DNA of 7,943 bases, taken from NCBI GenBank assembly GCA_003661905.1, contig QMXA01000039.1, positions 1 to 7,943 on the forward strand, given 5' to 3'. Position numbers and translations under genes: made by a program. Below, piece after piece: positions 1-4,960 of the stretch. The notes under the pieces are model-generated. The model saw only the letters and a program-made list of their open reading frames with translations, had not been told where the DNA came from and ran no database searches. Position 1 is the first letter of the stretch. Each line of letters begins with the position of its first letter. Source of the DNA: Thermoprotei archaeon. Lineage in GTDB: Archaea; Thermoproteota; Thermoprotei_A; Sulfolobales; Ignisphaeraceae.

Positions 1-1
1 G

Positions 2-985
2 TTTGAATATATTAAGGACATATCAAGTGAGTATGAATTAGGTAAGAAGGTAACTAAGTATACAAGTAGACTATTGAATATACTCTACTCTATAGATGAA
101 GTAGTAAGAAATCACGAACCCCAAGTTTCATTAACTATGATTCAAGAACCTATTTACTGCACCTTACTAAAATTAGTAAATCCAAAACTTGGCACTGGAA
201 TATACATTCACTATCCCTTTGAGGAGGAATTATCTAAAGAAAACATAGAAATATTTCTGAATCTCTATAGATTTCCTGGAAGATATGAAGATATGTTTAG
301 ATACGTTGATCTACATCTAACAAATTCAAACTACACAGCATCAGCGTTATTTAAGCGCTTCAAAATTGAGAGCAATGTTGTATATCCAGCAGTACCTTGG
401 AGGTATTTCAAAGAGGAATTAGATGTTGAAGAGGAGAGAGAAAATATTATCATTAGTGTTGGAAGGTTTGTACCACTAAAGAGACATGATGTTTTGATAA
501 ATTGGTTCAAGAACTATATAAAGCCTAGGGTTAATGATGCTGAATTAGTAATAATAGGTTTACCTGATGTTAGATTCAAGAACTACTATGAGAAATTGAT
601 GAAAATGTCCTCTGAAGTAAGTGGTGTTACAATAATTGATAAACCATTAAAACCAGAGGAGATGATCAGATATTATCGCAGAGCCAAAATCTATGTACAT
701 TTACGTATTGGTGAACATTTTGGCATGGCACCCGTAGAAGCAATGAGTCAAGGAGCAATTCCCATACTTCCTGAACGGTCAGGCCTTACTGAGCTCATTA
801 CACATGGTAAGAGCGGATTTGCATTCCATAGCGATGAAGAAGCAATAAATTACATAATTAAGGTCTTAACCATGCCTAGGAGTAATCTCATAGAAATTAG
901 AAGAAATGCTTATAGAAAGTCATGGTACTTCAATCCAGATAGATTTGCTAAAGAAGTGCTTAATTATCTAAAGATATTGGTATAA
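2..985 (+). CDS. Family-4 glycosyltransferase, ALG11-like, 5'-truncated by window edge
   Basis: Retaining GT-B glycosyltransferase that probably moves a nucleotide-activated sugar, perhaps mannose, onto a lipid-linked or glycan acceptor at the cytoplasmic membrane face. The frame is open from base 2, so the TTG at 74 is probably internal and the first Rossmann half is mostly outside the window. Seen: an IHYP segment (about 200-220), VSVGRF..LKRHD at the start of the C-terminal nucleotide-sugar domain, and the E-x7-E signature EHFGMAPVE, with its glutamates at 713-715 and 737-739. HYP, the SVGRF-like segment and EHFG recall eukaryotic ALG11 (alpha-1,2-mannosyltransferase of N-glycan assembly); that likeness is from memory of the family. 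About 327 residues are visible, and family members run roughly 350-450. The gene ends TAA and converges on galT 31 bases away. Donor and acceptor cannot be read from sequence; GT4 membership is secure, the ALG11 role is inference. Confidence 0.87.
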   Translation, partial: FEYIKDISSEYELGKKVTKYTSRLLNILYSIDEVVRNHEPQVSLTMIQEPIYCTLLKLVNPKLGTGIYIHYPFEEELSKENIEIFLNLYRFPGRYEDMFRYVDLHLTNSNYTASALFKRFKIESNVVYPAVPWRYFKEELDVEEERENIIISVGRFVPLKRHDVLINWFKNYIKPRVNDAELVIIGLPDVRFKNYYEKLMKMSSEVSGVTIIDKPLKPEEMIRYYRRAKIYVHLRIGEHFGMAPVEAMSQGAIPILPERSGLTELITHGKSGFAFHSDEEAINYIIKVLTMPRSNLIEIRRNAYRKSWYFNPDRFAKEVLNYLKILV

Positions 986-991
986 TTGAAT

Positions 992-1002
992 TGTTAGTAA
1001 CT
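992..1002 (+). repeat. Left copy of 11-bp direct repeat flanking galT
   Basis: TGTTAGTAACT occurs here and again, same strand, at 2090-2100. The two copies bracket galT with its TATA box. An 11-mer match is not rare across a whole 8-kb AT-rich window, so only the placement makes it notable. Confidence 0.45.
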
Positions 1003-1016
1003 AACTCGTTTTTATC
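993..1016 (+). terminator. Candidate terminator of the glycosyltransferase gene
   Basis: Just after the glycosyltransferase stop there is a short near-palindrome, GTTAGTAACTAAC (993-1005), then a run of five T (1009-1013) in a T-rich stretch. Archaeal RNA polymerase can terminate at T-rich sequence without a strong hairpin, so the T tract is the stronger part. The 6-base arms round a single base cannot fold as drawn; a 5-bp stem with a 3-base loop can. The convergent galT ends at 1017, so little room remains. Confidence 0.4.
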
Positions 1017-2042
1017 TTATTTAATTAGGGATAGATACTTCTTCATATCCATTGCCGCTTCTTCAGGTGATACTGGAATTATATACACTCCACCACCTCT
1101 CTCAAAACCTCCCCAAGTAGTTAACACTGGTGCTATTTCTATATGCCAATGGTAATTTATGCTGGACAATTCACTAATGGCTTTAGGTGCCATGTGAAAC
1201 CATAGATTGTAACTTGGATTACCTAGATGTTTATAGAGTATTTCCAATGGCTTCTGAAGTGCATCAGCTAAGTCTATTATTTCTTGATCATCTAAATCTA
1301 TTAATGAAGGACTATGTCTCTTAGGCAGTATCCATGTTTCATAAGGAGTTCTAGGAGCTCTAGCAACTACTACAATGAAACTTCTATTTTCATAGACTAA
1401 TCTAGGTGACTTTAATTCTTCCCTAATTAATACGCAGTAGGGGCATGTACCCTTTTCTTTGAAATAGCTGTTTGAGTATAGTATTTCTTCTAATATATAA
1501 GGTAATGTAAATGATGTTGCAAATAGTTGCATATGTGGATGTTCTAGACTAGCACCACTTCTAGGTCCGTAATTCTTTATTAATATGATATGATTTATTT
1601 GAGGATCTTTAGATATTTCATTTATACGTCTAATAGCAACTTTAAGAACTAAAGCATAATTGTGTACAGATGTTAAATATGGTTCTACATAGTGATCCGG
1701 TGTTTCAACTATGACCTCGTGATATCCATAAGTTGGTGGGGGTAGTGCAGTTATTAGAGCTGGGTATTTATTTGGAAATATTCTCACAAACCAATTACTA
1801 ACACGCTTATTATCCCTATCTCTATAATACTTTATCTCACCATGCTCAATCTTAGCTACAAGTGTCGCTGGTGGTGTCATGAGTTCATTTCCAGGGCAGA
1901 AGGGACATGTAGCTCTCTTTCTCTTAATTGCTTCTTCATGAGTGAAATCCTTAGGTCTAAACTTCCTCACTCTAGAAATTATACTAATTCTTGTAGGAAC
2001 TATGAAATCTCTACGAACTTCAATGTTAGATTTGTTCGGCAT
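1017..2042 (-). CDS. galT: Galactose-1-phosphate uridylyltransferase (GalT)
   Basis: Exchanges UMP between UDP-glucose and galactose-1-phosphate (Leloir pathway, cytoplasm), making glucose-1-phosphate and UDP-galactose, a glycan precursor. The 341 residues match the family and contain two HIT-type halves. Seen: CPFC zinc pair (C46, C49), FPNKYPA (89-95), the active-site H168-P-H170-x-Q172, where H170 is the expected uridylylated nucleophile by comparison with E. coli GalT, a second CPYC pair (C200, C203), and HWHIEIAP (298-305) with WGGFE in the second half. H108 may be a further zinc ligand. The ATG at 2040-2042 lies about 25 bases downstream of the centre of a good TATA box, so the mRNA is probably leaderless and the start is well supported. 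It is convergent with a glycosyltransferase, which fits sugar-nucleotide supply, but the two are not co-transcribed. Related archaeal enzymes may accept other sugar phosphates or nucleotides, so substrate specificity is inferred. Confidence 0.93.
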   Translation of the reverse strand: MPNKSNIEVRRDFIVPTRISIISRVRKFRPKDFTHEEAIKRKRATCPFCPGNELMTPPATLVAKIEHGEIKYYRDRDNKRVSNWFVRIFPNKYPALITALPPPTYGYHEVIVETPDHYVEPYLTSVHNYALVLKVAIRRINEISKDPQINHIILIKNYGPRSGASLEHPHMQLFATSFTLPYILEEILYSNSYFKEKGTCPYCVLIREELKSPRLVYENRSFIVVVARAPRTPYETWILPKRHSPSLIDLDDQEIIDLADALQKPLEILYKHLGNPSYNLWFHMAPKAISELSSINYHWHIEIAPVLTTWGGFERGGGVYIIPVSPEEAAMDMKKYLSLIK

Positions 2043-2043
2043 C

Positions 2044-2054
2044 GTATTAAACTA
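2044..2054 (-). repeat. 11-bp motif at galT start (partner of 2160-2170)
   Basis: Read on the - strand this is TAGTTTAATAC, ending one base before the galT ATG and lying between the galT TATA box and its expected transcription start. The identical 11-mer occurs in sense orientation ahead of the divergent nucleotidyltransferase gene. It may be a regulator half-site or initiator element; this is inference. Confidence 0.5.
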
Positions 2055-2062
2055 ATTAGCGT

Positions 2063-2071
2063 TATTTATAA
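2063..2071 (-). promoter_or_regulatory. galT TATA box (leaderless promoter)
   Basis: On the - strand this reads TTATAAATA, close to the crenarchaeal TATA consensus. Its centre (2067) is 25 bases upstream of the A of the galT ATG, so transcription should begin at or next to the start codon and give a leaderless mRNA. No ribosome binding site is seen, as expected for that arrangement. Confidence 0.65.
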
Positions 2072-2089
2072 GCTTACTTATTATCATAA

Positions 2090-2100
2090 TGTTAGTAACT
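2090..2100 (+). repeat. Right copy of 11-bp direct repeat flanking galT
   Basis: TGTTAGTAACT, identical to 992-1002 and in the same orientation. It lies in the divergent intergenic region, upstream of the galT TATA box from galT's point of view. Confidence 0.45.
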
Positions 2101-2137
2101 TCCTCTAATAGATCCAAAGTAAGGATTTGAATTATGA

Positions 2138-2147
2138 TTTATATTAA
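2138..2147 (+). promoter_or_regulatory. TATA box of the nucleotidyltransferase gene
   Basis: TTTATATTAA, centred near 2142, predicts a transcription start near 2168 and a leader of about 36 bases. That leader would hold GGTG (2195-2198), 5 bases before the ATG, matching part of the archaeal anti-Shine-Dalgarno complement. The position overlaps nothing coding. Confidence 0.5.
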
Positions 2148-2159
2148 TGAGTTGTTTAA

Positions 2160-2170
2160 TAGTTTAATAC
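2160..2170 (+). repeat. 11-bp motif upstream of the nucleotidyltransferase gene (partner of 2044-2054)
   Basis: TAGTTTAATAC covers the expected transcription start and is the exact inverted partner of the motif at the galT start. The centre-to-TATA distance is about 22 bases here and 18 at galT, so the placement is similar in the two promoters. Confidence 0.5.
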
Positions 2171-2203
2171 AGTCTTAGATTCTTAGCAATTAGTGGTGTT
2201 GCT

Positions 2204-2779
2204 ATGGGCTATACTTTGCTTGAATTAGCTGAGGTTATAGAGGTTTTGAGAGAGAAAGGCATTGATGGAGTTATTATTGGAAGTACTGTATTGGCTGTTA
2301 CTATAGGTGCTAAGGAGTTAGAGGATGATGTTGATCTATTCGTAACTTCATTTAGCCCTACAATTGAGGAGCAGAAAATAAGAGATGTTGCTAAAGAGCT
2401 TGGATGGGATTTAGGTAGAACAGGAATTGATACATTGAGCATAATTGCTAGAAAAGGTGATAAAGAAATAGTTATTGAACTCTATGAAAATATCTATGAT
2501 TTCTACGTTCCTTCCCATGTAATAAATAATGCGAGAAGAGTCAGAATTAGTGGAAGAAGATTGAAATTAATAAGAATTGAGGATTATATACTGCTTAAAG
2601 CGAGAAGAGGATCCGAATTCGATCTCGAGGATTTGAGAGTTATGAGATCTATGATAAGTAGTAGAGAATTAAGAATTGATGAGGGTTATCTTAAGAAATC
2701 ACTTCTTAACTTTCCTGAAGAGGATAGATCACTAATAATATCACGTTTGAGATCTGTTAATTTCAAAATCAGCGTTTAA
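2204..2779 (+). CDS. Small nucleotidyltransferase-fold protein, target unknown
   Basis: 191 residues resembling minimal nucleotidyltransferase (Pol-beta-like, MNT/AbiEii-related) domains. Seen: GS (26-27) after a short hydrophobic strand, the acidic pair D42-x-D44 followed by LFV, a possible third carboxylate at E92 (VIELYEN), and a later basic helix with IEDYILLKARRG and DLEDL (141-144), as in AbiEii-type proteins where this segment closes the active site. The fold would transfer a nucleotide to RNA, protein or small molecule, but nothing identifies the target. The ATG has GGTG (2195-2198) 5 bases upstream. The gene diverges from galT and its last 11 bases overlap the end of rpl40e. No HEPN toxin partner adjoins it, so an MNT/HEPN toxin-antitoxin assignment is not supported. 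It uses the same AGA- and ATA-rich codons as its neighbours. Fold assignment is fair; function is unknown. Confidence 0.7.
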   Translation: MGYTLLELAEVIEVLREKGIDGVIIGSTVLAVTIGAKELEDDVDLFVTSFSPTIEEQKIRDVAKELGWDLGRTGIDTLSIIARKGDKEIVIELYENIYDFYVPSHVINNARRVRISGRRLKLIRIEDYILLKARRGSEFDLEDLRVMRSMISSRELRIDEGYLKKSLLNFPEEDRSLIISRLRSVNFKISV

Positions 2780-2936
2780 TCCCTATTTTTCTCTTCTTAG
2801 GTCTTAAATTCCTACTCTTACATCTTCTACACTTTTCAGCAGATGATGGATTGAGTGCTCCACACTTTCTACATACTTTCTTATTCAATGCTCTTTCCTC
2901 AACGATCTTAAGTATTGCTAAATCGTATATCGGCAT
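2769..2936 (-). CDS. rpl40e: Large ribosomal subunit protein eL40 (L40e)
   Basis: Small basic zinc protein of the archaeal 50S subunit, the counterpart of the ribosomal part of the eukaryotic ubiquitin-L40 fusion. The 55 residues begin MPIYDLAILKIVEERAL and contain the zinc motif C22-x2-C25-x10-C36-x2-C39, then NLRPKKRK, the typical basic tail. I chose the ATG at 2934-2936, not an in-frame TTG at 2957, because known archaeal L40e proteins begin with an MPx(T/Y)DxxxL-type segment and are 50-56 residues long. GGGGT (- strand, 2947-2943), 6 bases before the ATG, is a plausible ribosome binding site with one wobble pair. The stop TGA lies inside the end of the opposing nucleotidyltransferase gene. 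There is no ubiquitin fusion, as usual in archaea. Confidence 0.95.
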   Translation of the reverse strand: MPIYDLAILKIVEERALNKKVCRKCGALNPSSAEKCRRCKSRNLRPKKRKIGIKR

Positions 2937-2968
2937 AGTTAGACCCCTGCAATGCAAAGAGTTTGGAG

Positions 2969-2981
2969 ATATTTAAATATG
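2969..2981 (-). promoter_or_regulatory. TATA box of rpl40e
   Basis: A symmetrical ATTTAAAT core (2971-2978) in an AT-rich patch. The centre near 2975 predicts a transcription start near 2950 and a 14-base leader carrying the GGGGT ribosome-binding-like sequence. Because the core is palindromic it could also fire rightward, but no gene start is correctly placed for that. Confidence 0.55.
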
Positions 2982-3063
2982 TATCTCTAAGCTGTATTTT
3001 GGTATTGATGCTGATTTAGATTATCTATAGAGAAACTTAACTACATAATATGCTAAGGAATGC

Positions 3064-3071
3064 TTTTTATT
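3064..3071 (+). promoter_or_regulatory. Probable TATA box of the nusA-like/aspS operon, inside a small palindrome
   Basis: TTTTTATT is flanked by GGAAT (3057-3061) and ATTCC (3069-3073), a 5-bp inverted repeat enclosing the box. It predicts a start near 3092 and a leader of about 40 bases. A second AT-rich candidate at about 3041-3050 (CATAATATG region) would start transcription near 3071. I cannot tell which is used. Confidence 0.45.
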
Positions 3072-3080
3072 CCGAGATCT

Positions 3081-3124
3081 CACCCCAACTAGGGTTTTAG
3101 GTACGCTGGATAAAGAGTTGGTGG
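3081..3124 (+). promoter_or_regulatory. Possible leader hairpin covering the nusA-like ribosome binding site
   Basis: CACCCCAACT (3081-3090) can pair with AGTTGGTG (3116-3123): CAACT with AGTTG, then CAC with GTG, leaving a two-C bulge. The right arm contains GGTGG (3120-3124), the likely ribosome binding site, 7 bases before the ATG. Pairing could mask it. The left arm is transcribed only if transcription starts upstream of about 3081, which is uncertain. Confidence 0.35.
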
Positions 3125-3131
3125 ACTGAGT

Positions 3132-3644
3132 ATGAGAATACCACTGGATCATATATGTGTAAAGAGCGGGATACTATGTCCAAGGTGTCAAAGGTTAGTT
3201 GATGCTGGTATTGTTTCTCATCTAGATGTTGATCTAATGAGAGCATTACTTGAACTCGAAGAGCTCTCTGGATTTAGAGTACTTAGAAATGCTGAGTATA
3301 AAAAGTCTGTTAAAGCTAATGAATTCGTAGTTGTGATAATTGATAGCGGAGGTTTAATTACGAAACCACAGTTAATAAGGCTAAGTAGAGCTCTTTCTGA
3401 GAAAATAGGGCTTAAAGTAAGAGTAATAGATAGTACATCATCAGATGTCAAATCATTAGTATTACAAGTAATAGCTCCCGCTAGATTGTTTGGTGTCAAC
3501 ACACTTTGGCTACCTGATGGAACTACGCAATACATAGTGAGAATATCTAGACATGATATAAGACATCTACCGACGAGAAGAGAGGTTTTAGAATCCATAC
3601 TAACTCAGATGCTTGGTATGCAAGTGAGAATTAAGGCTGAGTAA
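3132..3644 (+). CDS. NusA-like KH-domain RNA-binding protein with N-terminal zinc-knuckle segment
   Basis: Archaeal relative of the KH part of bacterial NusA, usually annotated as a NusA-like transcription elongation factor. The 170 residues open with a Cys segment (H7, C9, C16-P-x-C19) as in crenarchaeal members, then a helical part (about 30-50), a KH-like region with VVVIIDSGGLITKPQ (66-80) and RALSEKIGLKVRVI (86-99), and the hallmark second half with APARLFGVNTLWLPDG (115-130) and YIVRISRHD (134-142). It should bind RNA in the cytoplasm, but its role is less well established than that of bacterial NusA and a ribosome-related job is equally possible. GGTGG lies 7 bases before the ATG. It is 2 bases ahead of aspS, a pairing I know from other crenarchaea, so the two are almost surely one transcript. 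Only three cysteines are present, so zinc binding would need H7 or may be absent. Confidence 0.85.
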   Translation: MRIPLDHICVKSGILCPRCQRLVDAGIVSHLDVDLMRALLELEELSGFRVLRNAEYKKSVKANEFVVVIIDSGGLITKPQLIRLSRALSEKIGLKVRVIDSTSSDVKSLVLQVIAPARLFGVNTLWLPDGTTQYIVRISRHDIRHLPTRREVLESILTQMLGMQVRIKAE

Positions 3645-3646
3645 AG

Positions 3647-4954
3647 ATGAGGACTAGGTATAGAACTCATCTAAGTAGTGAAATAACTCCTGAATTAGAT
3701 GGCCAAGAAGTAATCATTGCTGGATGGGTTCATGCTAAGAGAGATATTGGAGGTAAAAAATTTGTCTTAGTTAGAGATAAGGATGGATTTATTCAATTAG
3801 TCATATCAAAGAAGGAGTCACCACCAGAACTCTTAAGAATATTTCGCGAATTGACATTTGAAAGTGTAATTAGTGTAAGAGGCATTGTGAAGAAAGAGCC
3901 TAAAGCAAGACTAGGTGTAGAAATTAAACCCTTAGAGATAAAAATATTGTCGAAAGCGAAAGCACCTTTACCACTAGATGTCTCTGAAAAAGTACCTGCA
4001 GATATCGACACAAGACTTCGTGAAAGAGTCTTAGATCTTCGAAGAAGGGAAATGCGAGCTATGATAAAAATCATGGATACAGCCATAGAGACTATCAGGA
4101 ATTATCTAAGAAAACTAGGTTTTGTAGAAGTATTTACTCCCAAAATCATAGCAGCAGCTACAGAAGGTGGAGCTAATCTCTTTCCAGTAATGTATTTCGG
4201 GAAGAAGGCTTACTTAGCTCAAAGTCCACAACTCTACAAAGAGCTCCTAGCAGGAGCTCTTGAAAGAGTATTTGAAATAGGACCAGCTTGGAGAGCTGAG
4301 GAAAGTGACACACCATATCACTTAGCTGAGTTTATAAGCATAGATATTGAAGCTGCATTCATGGATTACGAAGATGTTATGAAGGTATTAGAGAGAGTTG
4401 TTTATGAGATCCTTAACAATTTAAGAAAGGAAAGGGAGAAAGAGCTTAAGATTCTAGGTCATGAGCTTCCAGAAATATCACTTCCTCTAAGGAGAATAAC
4501 ATATGAAGAAGCTCTAGAAATGTTGAGATCGGAAGGTATAGATGTAAAGTTTGGAGACGATATAGGTACACCAGAGCTTAGAATCCTTAGTAAATGTGTA
4601 AAAGATCCTCTGTACTTCATAACTGATTGGCCTAGATCTGCTAAACCATTCTACACAAAGGTTAAGGATTCAGATCCAAGACTTACTGAAAGTTTTGATT
4701 TAGTGTATAAATTCTTAGAATTAGCATCGGGTAGTACTAGAATCCATAGGAGAAAAGAACTTGAGGAGAGATTAAAGGAGCAGAATTTGAATCCTAAGGA
4801 TTTCGAATTCTTCCTCAAGTGGTTTGACTATGGTATGCCTCCTCATGCTGGTTGGGGAATGGGTTTAGCGAGGTTAGGAATAATGCTTACAGGTAAGCAA
4901 AATGTTAAGGAACTTACACTATTTCCAAGAGATAGAAAACGTTTAGTACCTTAA
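3647..4954 (+). CDS. aspS: Aspartyl-tRNA synthetase, archaeal type (possibly nondiscriminating)
   Basis: Class IIb synthetase that charges tRNA-Asp with aspartate, and in many archaea also tRNA-Asn for later amidation by GatCAB. The 435 residues match the short archaeal form without the bacterial insertion domain. Seen: N-terminal OB-fold anticodon domain (about 1-105), motif 1 around GFVEVFTPK (158-166), the ATEGGANLFP loop (171-180), AQSPQLYKE (191-199), motif 2 with PAWRAEESDTPYHLAEF (213-229, R216 binding ATP/aspartate), and motif 3 with GMGLARL (404-410, R409). H29 aligns with the residue that is Trp in discriminating Thermococcus AspRS and His in nondiscriminating archaeal enzymes; R88 aligns with the Lys (discriminating) or Pro (nondiscriminating) position. 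The start is 2 bases after the nusA-like stop, with no strong ribosome binding site, so coupled translation is likely. The gene ends 6 bases from the opposing truD. Confidence 0.96.
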   Translation: MRTRYRTHLSSEITPELDGQEVIIAGWVHAKRDIGGKKFVLVRDKDGFIQLVISKKESPPELLRIFRELTFESVISVRGIVKKEPKARLGVEIKPLEIKILSKAKAPLPLDVSEKVPADIDTRLRERVLDLRRREMRAMIKIMDTAIETIRNYLRKLGFVEVFTPKIIAAATEGGANLFPVMYFGKKAYLAQSPQLYKELLAGALERVFEIGPAWRAEESDTPYHLAEFISIDIEAAFMDYEDVMKVLERVVYEILNNLRKEREKELKILGHELPEISLPLRRITYEEALEMLRSEGIDVKFGDDIGTPELRILSKCVKDPLYFITDWPRSAKPFYTKVKDSDPRLTESFDLVYKFLELASGSTRIHRRKELEERLKEQNLNPKDFEFFLKWFDYGMPPHAGWGMGLARLGIMLTGKQNVKELTLFPRDRKRLVP

Positions 4955-4960
4955 GAATTA

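Noticed and set aside
74..985. Glycosyltransferase starting at TTG 74
   Set aside because: The frame is open upstream to the window edge, and a start here would remove most of the N-terminal Rossmann domain, so the gene very likely begins outside the window.
1842..2108. 88-codon + strand reading frame over the galT 5' end
   Set aside because: It is antisense to galT, its translation shows no family features, and it ends in the promoter region.
2209..2442. 77-codon - strand reading frame inside the nucleotidyltransferase gene
   Set aside because: Shadow frame, rich in Ser/Thr/Asn, with no domain features.
2937..2957. N-terminal extension of L40e from a TTG start
   Set aside because: The seven added residues are not seen in L40e proteins, and the ATG at 2936 has a ribosome-binding-like sequence.
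3001..3035. C/D-box small RNA suggested by TTGATGCTGA
   Set aside because: The C box is imperfect, no D box sits at the right distance, and there are no terminal stems; not distinguishable from chance.
3218..4086. Two - strand reading frames (3218-3598 and 3793-4086) opposite the nusA-like and aspS genes
   Set aside because: Both are mirror frames of well-supported genes and have Ser/Leu-rich low-information translations.
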